Counted from the stretch's first letter, positions 9,657-18,965 are shown. The stretch is DNA of 64,000 bases from Burkholderia catarinensis (GCF_001883705.2 NZ_MDEQ02000004.1:248001-312000), one strand, 5' to 3'. The notes: a model not told the origin generated them from the letters alone. Numbers and translations: made by a program.

Positions 9657-10174
9657 AGGCGATGCGCTACACGTTGGATCAACTGAACACGATGGCGCCG
9701 AGCGCATTTGTCGCGGCGCTGTCGGGGATCTTCGAACACTCGCCGTGGGTGGCCGAAGTCGCCGCGGGCGAGCGGCCGTTCGCGAGCATCGACGCGCTGC
9801 ACAAGACGATGTCGGGTGCGGTGGAAACGGGCGGCGAAGCGCGCCAGCTCGCACTGATCAACGCTCACCCGGAGCTGGCCGGCAAGGCTGCCGTGCGCGG
9901 CGAGCTGACCGCCGAGTCGACGCGCGAGCAGAGCGGCGCGGGCCTCGGCCAGTGCACGCAGGAAGAGTTCGACAAGCTGCTGACGCTGAACCGCACGTAT
10001 CGCGAGAAGTTCGGCTTCCCGTTCATCCTCGCGGTGCGCGGCTATGACCGGCACGGCATCATCGCGAACTTCGAGTCGCGCGTGAATCATTCGCGCACCG
10101 AAGAGCTGCGCGCGAGCCTCGACCAGATCTACCGGATCGCGCGTTTCCGCCTCGACGACCTGATCGACGCCTGA
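9653..10174 (+). CDS. uraD: OHCU decarboxylase
   Basis: 2-oxo-4-hydroxy-4-carboxy-5-ureidoimidazoline decarboxylase, which converts OHCU stereospecifically to S-allantoin, the third step from urate. The conserved catalytic histidine lies in [11 protein letters not shown]. Also seen are the [17 protein letters not shown] segment and [11 protein letters not shown], all diagnostic of UraD. It has 173 residues and overlaps puuE by 4 bp. Its partners PuuD and UraH are encoded on the other strand about 4-5 kb away. Confidence 0.93.
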   Translation: MKAMRYTLDQLNTMAPSAFVAALSGIFEHSPWVAEVAAGERPFASIDALHKTMSGAVETGGEARQLALINAHPELAGKAAVRGELTAESTREQSGAGLGQCTQEEFDKLLTLNRTYREKFGFPFILAVRGYDRHGIIANFESRVNHSRTEELRASLDQIYRIARFRLDDLIDA

Positions 10175-10236
10175 CACCGCAATACGGCCTGCTGCGTCGC
10201 AGCGGCCCGATCGCATCACTGAAACAAGGAAACATC

Positions 10237-11250
10237 ATGGCTGTTCCGCTTCTCGATCCCAACGCCCCCGATTTCACGCGGCGCTACGTGAATCTTGCCG
10301 ACCCGCGTCTCGGTGCGCAGGCGCTCGAAGCCAGCGACGATTTCTTCGCGCCGAAGGACCGGATGCTGAACCCCGAGCCGGCCGTCTTCATCCCCGGCAA
10401 GTACGACGACCACGGCAAGTGGATGGACGGCTGGGAGACGCGCCGCAAGCGCACGACGGGCTACGACTGGTGCATCGTCAAGCTCGCGCGCCCGGGCGTG
10501 ATCAAGGGCTTCGACATCGACACGAGCCATTTCACCGGCAATTTCCCGCCGGCCGCATCGATCGAGGCCGCATTCGTGGCAGACGGCGCGCCGACGCATG
10601 CGGCCGAGTGGGTCGAGATCGTGCCGTCGACGACGCTGCAGGGCAACAGCCATCACTACGTCGAAGCGAGCGACGCCCGCGCGTTCACGCACCTGCGCGT
10701 GAACATCTACCCGGACGGCGGCATCGCGCGCCTGCGCGTGTACGGCCAGCCGCAACTCGACTGGGCCGGCGCGAGCACGACCGAGCAGTTCGATCTCGCG
10801 GCGATGGAAAACGGCGGCTATGTCGTGGCCGCGAACAACCAGCACTTCGGCGTCGCGTCGAACCTGCTGCTGCCGGGCCGCGGCGTGAACATGGGCGACG
10901 GCTGGGAAACCCGCCGCCGCCGCGAACCGGGCAACGACTGGGCGATCATCGCGCTCGCGCAGCCGGGCGTGATCCGCAAGATCGAAGTCGATACGGCGTT
11001 CTTCAAGGGCAACTATCCGGACCGCTGCTCGATCCAGGCCGCGTACGTGTCGGGCGGCACCGACAGCTCGCTGGTCACGCAGTCGATGTTCTGGCCGGTG
11101 CTGCTCGGCGAGCAGAAGCTGCAGATGGACAAGCAGCACTACTTCGAACACGACATCGCATCGCTCGGCCCCGTCACGCACGTGCGACTGAACATCATTC
11201 CGGACGGCGGCGTGTCGCGCCTGCGTTTGTGGGGGACGCTCGACAAATGA
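10237..11250 (+). CDS. alc: Allantoicase
   Basis: Allantoicase hydrolyses allantoate to ureidoglycolate and urea. The 337-residue protein shows the two tandem jelly-roll repeats of the family: GWETRRKR...[20 protein letters not shown] in the first (about residues 65-90) and [19 protein letters not shown]...[13 protein letters not shown] in the second. Its use in place of allantoate amidohydrolase means that urea, not ammonia, is released at this step. The last codons overlap the start of the ureidoglycolate lyase gene (ATGA). Confidence 0.95.
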   Translation: MAVPLLDPNAPDFTRRYVNLADPRLGAQALEASDDFFAPKDRMLNPEPAVFIPGKYDDHGKWMDGWETRRKRTTGYDWCIVKLARPGVIKGFDIDTSHFTGNFPPAASIEAAFVADGAPTHAAEWVEIVPSTTLQGNSHHYVEASDARAFTHLRVNIYPDGGIARLRVYGQPQLDWAGASTTEQFDLAAMENGGYVVAANNQHFGVASNLLLPGRGVNMGDGWETRRRREPGNDWAIIALAQPGVIRKIEVDTAFFKGNYPDRCSIQAAYVSGGTDSSLVTQSMFWPVLLGEQKLQMDKQHYFEHDIASLGPVTHVRLNIIPDGGVSRLRLWGTLDK

Positions 11251-11759
11251 AGACGCTTGCAATCGAACCGCTGACCAAGGAAGCCTTCGCGCCGTTCGGC
11301 GACGTGATCGAGACGGCAGGGGCGAAGCAGATCCCGATCAATCTCGGCACGACGATCCGCTTTCACGATCTCGCGAAAGTCGACGTGACCGATGACGACG
11401 GCCGCACGCTCGTCAACCTGTTCCGCGGCCAGCCGCGCACGCTGCCGTTCGAAGTGAAGATGCTGGAGCGGCATCCGCTCGGCAGCCAGGCCTTCGTGCC
11501 GCTGAACGACCAGCCGTATCTCGTCGTCGTGGCGCCCGCGGGCGATCTCGATCCGGCGCAGATCCGCGCGTTCGTGACGAGCGGGTGGCAGGGCGTCAAC
11601 TATGCGAAGGGCGTGTGGCATCACCCGCTGATCGCGCTCGGCGGCGTCAGCGACTTCATCGTCGTCGATCGCGGCGGCGACGGCCTGAACCTCAACGAGC
11701 AGGACCTTCAGGAATCGCTGTGGCTCACCGACGAGGCGCTGCACGCGCTGACCGCCTGA
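11247..11759 (+). CDS. allA: Ureidoglycolate lyase
   Basis: Cleaves ureidoglycolate to glyoxylate and urea, the last step of the allantoicase route. The 170-residue cupin-fold protein shows [14 protein letters not shown] at the N terminus, then [13 protein letters not shown], and [10 protein letters not shown] with the paired histidines. The start at 11247 overlaps the alc stop, giving a protein of standard length; the same frame is open far upstream but that is antisense-like shadow. A terminator follows. Confidence 0.94.
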   Translation: MKTLAIEPLTKEAFAPFGDVIETAGAKQIPINLGTTIRFHDLAKVDVTDDDGRTLVNLFRGQPRTLPFEVKMLERHPLGSQAFVPLNDQPYLVVVAPAGDLDPAQIRAFVTSGWQGVNYAKGVWHHPLIALGGVSDFIVVDRGGDGLNLNEQDLQESLWLTDEALHALTA

Positions 11760-11791
11760 GTCGCCGGCGTTTCTGCCGGCGCCTGTCGAAG

Positions 11792-11817
11792 CCCGCGCGT
11801 TTTGCGCGGGTTTTTTT
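11792..11817 (+). terminator. Rho-independent terminator after allA
   Basis: Stem CCCGCGC / GCGCGGG followed by seven T residues, 33 bp after the allA stop. It ends the GntR-permease-allantoin transcription unit and also lies just past the converging LysR gene. Confidence 0.85.
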
Positions 11818-11840
11818 ATGTGCGGCCGTCGTCGTGCGAT

Positions 11841-12806
11841 TCAGGTCGTCACGGCTTTGCGCGTATCCCGCGAACCGTGGCCGCCGCGCCGCCGGTTCGC
11901 GACCGGCGCATGCTGCGCCATCAGGTCGGCGATCCAGTCGACGAAGACGCGCAGCTTCGCGCTGACGTGCCGGTGCGGCGGGAACGCGACGTACATCGGC
12001 ATCGGTTCGAGCCGCCATCGTTCGAACAGCGGCACCAGTTCGCCACGGGCGCGATACGCGGCGGCCATGTAGTCGGGCAGCCACAGAATGCCCAGCCCGG
12101 CGAGGCCGGCCTCGAGGTAGGCATTGCCGTCGTCGACCGCCAGGACGTAGCGTCCGCGCACGTTGATTTGCTCGCCGTCGCATTCCATCGCAAACGGCAG
12201 CGCCTTGCCGGTGCGCGCCCAAAGAAAGCCGACGATCCGGTGATGCGTGTCTTCCAGTTCGCCCGGATGCGCCGGCATGCCGGCGCGCGCGAGATAGGCC
12301 GGCGACGCGTACACGCCGAGCCGCAGGTCGCCGACGCGGCGCGCGACCAGCGACCGGTCGGCCGGTTCGCCGCCGCGCACGACGCAGTCGACGTTCTCGC
12401 CGATCACGTCCACTACACGGTCGCTCACGCCCATGTCGAGCTGGATGTCCGGATAGCGCGCGTGGAACGCCGGCAGCGCGGGAATCAGGATCAGGCGCGC
12501 GAACGGGCTCGGCACGTCCACGCGCAGCCGTCCCCTGGGCGCGGCCGACGCAGCGGACAGGCTCGTTTCGGCATCGTCCATGTCGGCCAGCAGTCGCACC
12601 ACGCGGTCGTAGTACGCGGCGCCGTCGGCCGTGACGACGACCTTGCGTGTCGTGCGGTTGAACAGCTTCACGCGCAGCCGCGCTTCGAGCTGCTGCACCA
12701 GTTGCGTGACGGTGGTGCGGCTCATGTGCAGCGTCTCGGCCGCCTTCGTGAAGCTTCCGGCTTCCACCACGCGGGCGAACGCCTGCATTGCGTCGAATCG
12801 ATCCAT
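11841..12806 (-). CDS. LysR-family transcriptional regulator
   Basis: A 321-residue LysR-type regulator. The helix-turn-helix is at residues about 1-60 (MDRFDAMQAFARVVEAGSFT, then LHMSRTTVTQLVQQLEARL and LFNRTTRKV). An in-frame upstream ATG at 12851 would add 15 residues without similarity, so 12806 is preferred. The last 25 residues are a basic, low-complexity tail (NRRRGGHGSRDTRKA) not needed for the fold. It is divergent from the RidA-like gene, with a dyad at 12836-12854 between them, and regulation of that gene is the simplest reading. It reads toward, but is not part of, the allantoin genes. Confidence 0.85.
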   Translation of the reverse strand: MDRFDAMQAFARVVEAGSFTKAAETLHMSRTTVTQLVQQLEARLRVKLFNRTTRKVVVTADGAAYYDRVVRLLADMDDAETSLSAASAAPRGRLRVDVPSPFARLILIPALPAFHARYPDIQLDMGVSDRVVDVIGENVDCVVRGGEPADRSLVARRVGDLRLGVYASPAYLARAGMPAHPGELEDTHHRIVGFLWARTGKALPFAMECDGEQINVRGRYVLAVDDGNAYLEAGLAGLGILWLPDYMAAAYRARGELVPLFERWRLEPMPMYVAFPPHRHVSAKLRVFVDWIADLMAQHAPVANRRRGGHGSRDTRKAVTT

Positions 12807-12835
12807 CGGGTCAGGGCTCCGCGTCGGTCGGAAAT

Positions 12836-12854
12836 TGTTTGGGGCGCGCAAACA
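12836..12854. promoter_or_regulatory. Candidate LysR operator between lysR and ridA-like gene
   Basis: Inverted repeat TGTTTG-N7-CAAACA in the 152-bp divergent spacer. Its size and spacing fit a LysR-type binding site (T-N11-A class). Inferred from symmetry and position only. Confidence 0.45.
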
Positions 12855-12958
12855 GTGTTGGACAGGGTTGCCCGTTTATCCGCCGCGCAACGCGCCATAA
12901 AGTGCCTTCATCGTTGATGCGGGGGCGGCTTCGCCCCACTGACAGATGGAGGTGTTGG

Positions 12959-13363
12959 ATGGCAAAGCGTAGCGTAGTTTTTCCGCCCGGTCGCCAGGCG
13001 CTGTACGACCGCAACCGCTATTCGCCGGCGCTGCGCTCGAACGGTTTCCTGTTCGTGTCCGGGCAGGTCGGCAGCCGCGAGGACGGTTCGCCCGAACCGG
13101 AACTGGGCGCGCAGGTCCGCCGCGCGTTCGACAACCTGAATGCGGTGCTGCGCGCGGCCGGCTGCACGTTCGACGATGTCGTCGACGTGACGGTCTTCCT
13201 CGTCGATCCCGAAGCGACGTTCGAGCGGGTCTGGGAGATCGTCCCCGAATACTGGGGCGATGCGCCGCATCCGACGCTGACCGCCGTCGGCGTGACCTGG
13301 CTGTACGGGTTCCAGTTCGAGATCAAGGCGATCGCGCGGCTGCCGGAGGCTGTCGACGGGTAA
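12959..13363 (+). CDS. RidA family protein (YjgF/YER057c/UK114)
   Basis: A 134-residue RidA-family protein. These trimeric proteins deaminate reactive enamine/imine intermediates or act on related substrates. Seen are the NGFLFVSGQVG segment, the AFDNLNAVLRAAGCTFDDVVDVTVFLVD core, and HPTLTAVGVTWLYGFQFEIKAIA at the C terminus. The classical RidA arginine (IPCRVTV or similar, Arg105 in E. coli) is not evident, since the position reads VGVTWL, so it belongs to a Rid1-7 side branch rather than RidA proper. The start at 12959 follows an ATGGAGG ribosome site. Confidence 0.85.
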   Translation: MAKRSVVFPPGRQALYDRNRYSPALRSNGFLFVSGQVGSREDGSPEPELGAQVRRAFDNLNAVLRAAGCTFDDVVDVTVFLVDPEATFERVWEIVPEYWGDAPHPTLTAVGVTWLYGFQFEIKAIARLPEAVDG

Positions 13364-13483
13364 GCCGTGCCCGCCAGATGTCCGGCGTGAACCCCCGCGC
13401 CCCCGCGTTTCGCGCCGGTATCGCGCGTGCTATCGTGCCCGCATCGCCACCGCACGACGTCCGGTTCAGGACGTGTTCTTCCG

Positions 13484-13894
13484 ATGAGCCAGCCTGAAAA
13501 CGACCTTGCGATCCTGTTGCGCACGATGCAACCCGAACTGCATCCGGGCGCATTCGCGTTCGTGGCGCTGCCGGCCGATGCGGAAGTATCGTTATCCGAA
13601 ACGATTGCGACGTTCCGCGAAACGGAAGGGCTGACGGTCGTGGTCGACGAGGAGACGGCCGCGCGTCGCGGCTGGCCCGTGCTGTTGCGCGCCGCGTGGA
13701 TCACGCTGACCGTGCATTCCGACCTCGCGGCCGTCGGCCTCACGGCCGCATTCGCGCGCGCGCTCGGCGCGGCAGGCATCAGCTGCAACGTGATGGCCGC
13801 CGCATACCACGATCACATCTTCGTGCCGTTCGACGACGGCCCCCGTGCGCTCGATGCGCTCGTCGCGCTGCAGCGCGACGCGATGCGCGGCTAG
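13484..13894 (+). CDS. ACT-domain protein
   Basis: A 136-residue protein that resembles the small stand-alone ACT-domain proteins (two ACT-like halves). The N-terminal half contains LHPGAFAFVALP and the C-terminal half WITLTVHSDLAAVGLTAAFARAL followed by GISCNVMAAAYHDHIFVPF. The latter matches the family in which an ACT-type ligand pocket is formed by two related repeats. Function is unknown; amino-acid sensing is typical of the fold. The start at 13484 is preceded by a weak ribosome site, and the gene is co-oriented with the RidA-like gene 120 bp upstream. Confidence 0.7.
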   Translation: MSQPENDLAILLRTMQPELHPGAFAFVALPADAEVSLSETIATFRETEGLTVVVDEETAARRGWPVLLRAAWITLTVHSDLAAVGLTAAFARALGAAGISCNVMAAAYHDHIFVPFDDGPRALDALVALQRDAMRG

Positions 13895-13998
13895 CGGGCG
13901 GCGCCTTCGGAACACGCAAAAAGACGGGCCCGTCACCGGGCTCGCGAACGGAGAGGATCGCGCCGGCGACCGATACCCGGCAACCGGCGCACGGCGGC

Positions 13999-15192
13999 TT
14001 ACTTGACCGCGCCACCCTCGAACCAGGCGGCGAGCTTCATACGCTCGTCGTCGGTCATGTGCGTGACGTTGCCGATCGGCATTGCCTTCAGGCGCACGGC
14101 CTGTTCGTAGATGCGCTGCGCGTTCTTCGACACTTCGTCCGGCGTGTCGAACATCACGCCCGCGGGTGCGCTGCCCATCAGCGTCGGCTTCGACGAGTGG
14201 CACTCGACGCAGCGTTGCTGCAGGATCGGCATGATGTCGTTGATCACGATCTTCGGCGCGTTCGCGGCCTGCGCTTCCGGCGCGACCGGCTTCGGCATCG
14301 TCCACACCAGTGCGCCCGACAGCAGCGCGACGCCGCCGATCGGCAGATACCACAGCTGCTTGCCGCGGTGACGCATCACGAAGAACTGGCGGATCAGCGC
14401 GCCGGCCAGCATGATCAGCACGAGCACGACCCAGTTGAACTTGTTCGTGTACGTCATCGCATAGTGGTTCGACAGCATCGCGAACACGACCGGCAGCGTG
14501 AAGTACGTGTTGTGCACCGAGCGTTGCTTGCCGCGCTTGCCGTAGATCGGGTCCGGCTCTTCGCCCTTGAGCATCTTGTCGACCATCTTGCGCTGGCCGG
14601 GGATGATCACGTAGAACACGTTCGCCGACATGATCGTCGCGAGCATCGCGCCGACGATCAGGTAGGCGGCACGGCCCGAGAAGATGTGGCACGCGAGGTA
14701 CGCCGCGACGACGACGTAGAGGCCGACGCAAATGCCGAGCACGCGGTCGTTGGTGCCGAGGATGCGGCACAGCGAGTCGTAGACGATCCAGCCGGCCGCG
14801 AGGAAGCCGAGCGCGGATGCGACGGCGACCACCGGGCCCATGTCGAGCACGCTCTTGTCGATCAGGTACGTGTTCGGTGCGAGCAGGTACAGCACGAAGA
14901 ACAGCGAGAAGCCCGACAGCCAGGTCGTGTACGACGGCCACTTCGACCAGTGCAGGTCATCCGGCATTTCCGGCGGGGCGACCGTGTACTTCTGCATGTT
15001 GTAGAAACCGCCGCCGTGGACGTGCCACAGCTCGCCGAACACACCGCGCTTGCGCTGGTTCGGGTCGGTCGGCGGTTTCAGGCTGTTGTCGAGCGCGACG
15101 AAATAGAACGACTCGCCGATCCACGCAATGGCGACGATGACGTGCAGCCATCGCAGCGCGAGGTTCAGCCAGTCGGTGATGAAGCCTTCCAT
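13999..15192 (-). CDS. puuD: Urate hydroxylase PuuD, membrane-bound with cytochrome c domain
   Basis: PuuD oxidises urate to 5-hydroxyisourate, passing electrons to the respiratory chain instead of oxygen. The first roughly 300 residues form about eight membrane helices (WLHVIVAIAWIGESFYF at the start, conserved histidines in WHVHGGGFY and SVHNTYFTLPV). The last 100 residues form a periplasmic cytochrome c domain with heme motif CVECH and an axial-methionine candidate near AMPIGNVTHM. Length 397 residues is normal. It lies 53 bp downstream of uraH in a two-gene unit on the opposite strand from the allantoin genes. Confidence 0.95.
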   Translation of the reverse strand: MEGFITDWLNLALRWLHVIVAIAWIGESFYFVALDNSLKPPTDPNQRKRGVFGELWHVHGGGFYNMQKYTVAPPEMPDDLHWSKWPSYTTWLSGFSLFFVLYLLAPNTYLIDKSVLDMGPVVAVASALGFLAAGWIVYDSLCRILGTNDRVLGICVGLYVVVAAYLACHIFSGRAAYLIVGAMLATIMSANVFYVIIPGQRKMVDKMLKGEEPDPIYGKRGKQRSVHNTYFTLPVVFAMLSNHYAMTYTNKFNWVVLVLIMLAGALIRQFFVMRHRGKQLWYLPIGGVALLSGALVWTMPKPVAPEAQAANAPKIVINDIMPILQQRCVECHSSKPTLMGSAPAGVMFDTPDEVSKNAQRIYEQAVRLKAMPIGNVTHMTDDERMKLAAWFEGGAVK

Positions 15193-15245
15193 GAAACTCC
15201 TCCAGACTCAGATCGTTTGTCTTGATACGGGCGCTGATGCGTGTG

Positions 15246-15599
15246 TCAGCTGCCGCGATAGGTGCTGTACGACCACGGCGACACGAGCAGCGGCACGTGG
15301 TAGTGCGAGCCGGTGTCGGCGATGCCGAAGCGGAGCACGACGCGGTCGACGAAACGGGGTTCGGGAACCTTCACGCCGAGCGACGCGAAGTAGTCGCCGG
15401 CATGGAACACGAGTTCGTATTCGCCGGCGGCGAGCGCGGCGCCTTCGAGCAGGGGTTCGTCGCAGCGGCCGTCGCTATTGGTCAGCACGGTCTTGATCGC
15501 GCGGCGCGATTCGCCGTCCAGCGCGTAGAGGTCCACCTTGAGTGCGGCGCCGGGACGACCGTGCGCCGTATCGAGTACGTGGGTAGTGAGCTTTCCCAT
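15246..15599 (-). CDS. uraH: 5-Hydroxyisourate hydrolase (transthyretin-like)
   Basis: Hydrolyses the PuuD product 5-hydroxyisourate to OHCU. The 117-residue protein has the diagnostic N terminus LTTHVLDTAHGRPG with its catalytic histidine, and the C-terminal HYHVPLLVSPWSYSTYRGS, ending in the YRGS tetrapeptide that marks the family against true transthyretins. The ATG at 15599 is used; the reading frame is open 25 codons further upstream without similarity. There is no signal peptide, so the enzyme is cytoplasmic. Confidence 0.96.
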   Translation of the reverse strand: MGKLTTHVLDTAHGRPGAALKVDLYALDGESRRAIKTVLTNSDGRCDEPLLEGAALAAGEYELVFHAGDYFASLGVKVPEPRFVDRVVLRFGIADTGSHYHVPLLVSPWSYSTYRGS

Positions 15600-16109
15600 T
15601 CGTTGTGTCCTTGTGTGAATGCGAGGTTCGGCGGCGACTCGATCCATTGACCGTGCGGCGGATCGAGGCTCCACGTCACGTGGCTACATACCCGTCGGCG
15701 AAATTGAAGCGAGCGCCGTGCAGGCATTGTAAAAAGGTTCCCCGTGCAAATACGGGCGCGATATCGAAGATAATGCGCCGCGCATGAGCGGCTGTCGACG
15801 GCACGCCGGATACGGTTTTCAGCGTATGTTTCGGGCGTCCGGCGGGGCCTCGTGCGGCGTACCATATCGAAACCGTGAAACACGGTATTCCGGATCGCGC
15901 ATTGTGCGCCGCGCGCGCTTGGGCGATCCTCCCGCCGTGCGCGTCGGCCCGTGGCCCGCGCGCACCCCGAAGACGGCGAGCACGCCGGGTAACCGGGCCA
16001 GGGCGTTCGAACGGACGCAGGCACCGGGGCGTGCCGCGATTCAGCGTTCGAACGGCTTTGTGACCGCCTCCAGGATCAGCCCCTGGGGGCTGACCGACGC
16101 GGAGAACGC
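15600..16109. other. 510-bp intergenic region without a supported gene
   Basis: Divergent spacer between uraH-puuD and the deaminase gene. I see no convincing gene in it; short open frames here are arginine-rich by composition. It contains a small perfect dyad, ACCGTG-AAA-CACGGT, at 15872-15886. The stretch 15725-15780 is comparatively AT-rich and is the best place for promoters. No copy of the TTGTNNACAA motif was found. Confidence 0.5.
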
Positions 16110-17522
16110 ATGAACCTCGAGCAGCACGCCGGCGCACGCGCGCCGAACGCATCCCCATCCCGCCCGAAAACCCTGCTGGTCAAGCACGCCGACGTGCTCG
16201 TGACCATGGACGACACGCGCCGCGAGCTGCGTGACGCGGGGCTCTACATCGAAGACAACCGGATCGTCGCGGTCGGCCCGACCGGCGAGCTGCCCGACAC
16301 GGCCGACGAGGTGCTCGACCTGCGCGGCCACCTCGTGATCCCGGGGCTCGTGAACACGCATCACCACATGTACCAGAGCCTCACGCGCGCGGTGCCGGCC
16401 GCGCAGAACGCCGAGCTGTTCGGCTGGCTCACGAACCTGTACCGGATCTGGGCGCACCTGACGCCCGAGATGATCGAGGTGTCGACGCTGACCGCGATGG
16501 CCGAGCTGTTGCAGTCGGGCTGCACGACGTCGAGCGACCACCTGTACATCTACCCGAACGGCAGCCGGCTCGACGACAGCATCGGCGCCGCGCAGCGGAT
16601 CGGCATGCGTTTTCACGCGAGCCGCGGCGCGATGAGCGTCGGCCAGCGCGACGGCGGGCTGCCGCCCGATTCGGTCGTCGAACGCGAGCCCGACATCCTG
16701 CGCGACGCGCAGCGCCTGATCGAGACCTATCACGACGAAGGCCGCTACGCGATGCTGCGCGTGGTGGTGGCGCCGTGCTCGCCGTTCTCGGTGAGCCGCG
16801 AGCTGATGCGCGACGCGGCCGTGCTCGCGCGCGAATACGGCGTGTCGTTGCACACGCACCTGGCCGAGAACGTCAACGACATCGCGTACAGCCGCGAGAA
16901 GTTCGGGATGACGCCCGCCGAATATGCGGAGGATCTCGGCTGGGTCGGCCACGACGTGTGGCATGCGCACTGCGTGCAGCTCGACGATGCGGGCATCGGC
17001 CTGTTCGCGCGCACCGGCACGGGCGTCGCGCACTGTCCGTGCTCGAACATGCGGCTCGCATCGGGCATCGCGCCGGTGAAGAAGATGCGTCTCGCGGGCG
17101 TGCCGGTCGGCCTCGGCGTCGACGGCTCCGCGTCGAACGACGGCGCGCAGATGGTCGCGGAAGTGAGGCAGGCGCTGCTGCTGCAGCGGGTCGGTTTCGG
17201 ACCCGATGCGATGACCGCGCGCGAAGCGCTGGAAATCGCGACGCTCGGCGGTGCGAAGGTGCTGAACCGCGACGATATCGGCGCGCTGAAACCCGGCATG
17301 GCCGCGGACTTCGCCGTATTCGACCTGCGCCAGCCGCTGTTCGCGGGCGCGCTGCACGATCCGGTCGCGGCGCTCGTGTTCTGCGCACCGTCGCAGACGG
17401 CGTATACGGTGGTGAACGGGAAGGTGGTGGTACGGGAAGGGCGGTTGGCGACGCTCGATCTGCCGCCCGTCATCGAGCGTCATAACGCACTCGCGCACGC
17501 ACTCGTCGAAGCATCGCGCTGA
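16110..17522 (+). CDS. 8-Oxoguanine/guanine deaminase (amidohydrolase superfamily)
   Basis: A 470-residue cytosolic metal amidohydrolase of the TRZ/ATZ group. Metal and catalytic motifs are intact: NTHHHMYQSLTRA, SLHTHLAEN, VWHAHCVQL and LGVDGSASND. The overall pattern is that of the 8-oxoguanine deaminase branch characterised in Pseudomonas aeruginosa, which makes urate directly. A guanine deaminase role (making xanthine) is the alternative, though the sequence lacks the longer guanine deaminase style. Its position beside the urate-degrading genes supports delivery of urate to PuuD. The first 20 residues form a variable Ala/Pro-rich extension. Confidence 0.85.
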   Translation: MNLEQHAGARAPNASPSRPKTLLVKHADVLVTMDDTRRELRDAGLYIEDNRIVAVGPTGELPDTADEVLDLRGHLVIPGLVNTHHHMYQSLTRAVPAAQNAELFGWLTNLYRIWAHLTPEMIEVSTLTAMAELLQSGCTTSSDHLYIYPNGSRLDDSIGAAQRIGMRFHASRGAMSVGQRDGGLPPDSVVEREPDILRDAQRLIETYHDEGRYAMLRVVVAPCSPFSVSRELMRDAAVLAREYGVSLHTHLAENVNDIAYSREKFGMTPAEYAEDLGWVGHDVWHAHCVQLDDAGIGLFARTGTGVAHCPCSNMRLASGIAPVKKMRLAGVPVGLGVDGSASNDGAQMVAEVRQALLLQRVGFGPDAMTAREALEIATLGGAKVLNRDDIGALKPGMAADFAVFDLRQPLFAGALHDPVAALVFCAPSQTAYTVVNGKVVVREGRLATLDLPPVIERHNALAHALVEASR

Positions 17523-17604
17523 AGAAACGCTGAAGCCGCGCGGCGGCCGCCTTGCCGGGCGTGCCGCGGTCGCCGCGCCGCGCCGGCACGGGCGGCGCGT
17601 ACCG

Positions 17605-18534
17605 TTACTGCTCGATCAGCGTGCGGGTGGCTTCGGCGACGAGGCTGCGCAACCAGCGCACTTCGTCGGAGTAATGGCAGCGCTCGTGCCACAGCTGGTA
17701 GTACTGCATCGGCGGGAAGTCGAGCGGCGCCGGCACGACCGACAGCGGCAGGAACTTCGCGTAGTGATCGGCGAACAGGCGCGTTGTCGTGAAGATCAGG
17801 TCGGACTTCACGAGCACGTAAGGTGCAAGGTTGAAGTACGGCAGCGTGACGACCACGTGGCGCTTGAGCCGTTCGCGCGCGAGATGCACGTCGATCGCGC
17901 CGCGCTGGCCGACCGAGTACGGCGTCGGCGCAAGATGCGGCGCGTTCAGGTACTGGTCGAGCGTGAGCCCGCCGCGCTTCGCGAACGGATGCGTGTTGCT
18001 CATCAGGCAGACGATTTCGTCGACGAACAGGTTCGACAGGTGCAGTTGCTCGGGCGGTTCGGGCCAGTTGCCGACGACGATGTCGAGCTTGCCGTCCTCC
18101 AGCGCGAGCTCGTAGTCGAACGCGGGGCCGAGCGAGTGGAACTCGAGCGTCGCGTTCGGCGCGGCCAGGCGGAAGCGCTCGACGACGGTGGGCACGAACA
18201 GCACGTTCAGGTAGTCGGGGCAGCCGATCCGGTAGCAGCGGATCGACGTGGCTGGGTCGAAGTTGTGCTGCTGGAACTTGATGCGCTCGATTTCACGCAA
18301 TGCGTTCTGTACGGGCTCGAGCAGGCGCAGCCCGTATTCGGTCGGCACCATGCCGGACTTGCCGCGCACCAGCAGCGGATCGCCGGTGATGTCGCGCAGG
18401 CGCCGCAGCGCGGCGCTGATCGCCGGTTGCGACTGGTTCAGTTTGACGGCCGCGCGCGTGACGCTGCGCTCCATCAACAAGGTGTGCAAGACGCGCAAGA
18501 GGTACGTGTCGATCGCCTCGCGTTGCTGACTCAT
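17605..18534 (-). CDS. LysR-family regulator (NodD/LeuO-like branch)
   Basis: A 309-residue LysR-type regulator, with the helix-turn-helix at residues about 10-70 (LLRVLHTLLMERSVTRAAVKLNQSQPAISAALRRLR and LLVRGKSGMVPTEYG). The effector domain carries DIVVGNWPEPPEQLHLSNLF and HPFAKRGGLTL, the pattern of the branch that controls aromatic or purine catabolic genes. It converges on the deaminase gene, so that is a possible target, but the gene also borders dodecin. The start is clear and matches the family. Confidence 0.85.
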   Translation of the reverse strand: MSQQREAIDTYLLRVLHTLLMERSVTRAAVKLNQSQPAISAALRRLRDITGDPLLVRGKSGMVPTEYGLRLLEPVQNALREIERIKFQQHNFDPATSIRCYRIGCPDYLNVLFVPTVVERFRLAAPNATLEFHSLGPAFDYELALEDGKLDIVVGNWPEPPEQLHLSNLFVDEIVCLMSNTHPFAKRGGLTLDQYLNAPHLAPTPYSVGQRGAIDVHLARERLKRHVVVTLPYFNLAPYVLVKSDLIFTTTRLFADHYAKFLPLSVVPAPLDFPPMQYYQLWHERCHYSDEVRWLRSLVAEATRTLIEQ

Positions 18535-18755
18535 GTTATCTCCGGTTTATATGGCTCGGCTGATCGAGGGGTGGGGTGGGTATATCGTTTTTAATATGAA
18601 CGAAAATCAGCGTCAAGAGATGGATACCCGCGGCTACCCGCCGGCGGGGGCTCGACCAGGGGACCGAACGAGGTGAAATGCGGGACGCGCGGCGCCGCGC
18701 GGGTCCGTATTGCACGGATCCGGATCGCGACGCGGCGGGTGAGGGGACGGGCGCG

Positions 18756-18965
18756 TCAGTCGTCGATGCGCATGCCGACCTTCAACGTGACCTGCCAGTG
18801 CACGACCTGGTCGCCTTCGATGTGGCCGCGTGTTTCGGTCACCTGGAACCAGTGCAGGTTGTGCAGCGTCTTGCCGGCTTTCGAGATTGCGTTGCGGATG
18901 GCGTCGTCGCTCGATTGCTGCGACGAACCGGTCAGCTCGATCATCTTGTACACGTGGTCGCTCAT
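18756..18965 (-). CDS. Dodecin (flavin-binding dodecamer)
   Basis: A 69-residue dodecin. This small protein forms a hollow dodecamer that binds riboflavin or FMN pairs and stores or buffers them. The family residues are visible: [10 protein letters not shown] near the start, [21 protein letters not shown] containing the flavin-stacking tryptophan, and [21 protein letters not shown] at the end. It is monocistronic between a LysR gene and an oxidoreductase gene. Confidence 0.93.
   Translation of the reverse strand: MSDHVYKMIELTGSSQQSSDDAIRNAISKAGKTLHNLHWFQVTETRGHIEGDQVVHWQVTLKVGMRIDD

Noticed and set aside
12788-12958. Longer N-terminal extension of the RidA-like protein
   Set aside because: These codons overlap the LysR start region and the dyad; the ATG at 12959 has a ribosome site and matches family length.
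13592-14941. 449-residue minus-strand frame over puuD
   Set aside because: Arginine-rich shadow; the real puuD frame with conserved helices and CVECH motif lies in a different frame.
15784-16113. 109-residue open frame in the 510-bp spacer before the deaminase gene
   Set aside because: Composition is arginine/alanine-rich as in random GC-rich frames, no domain, no ribosome site and it overlaps the start of the real downstream gene.
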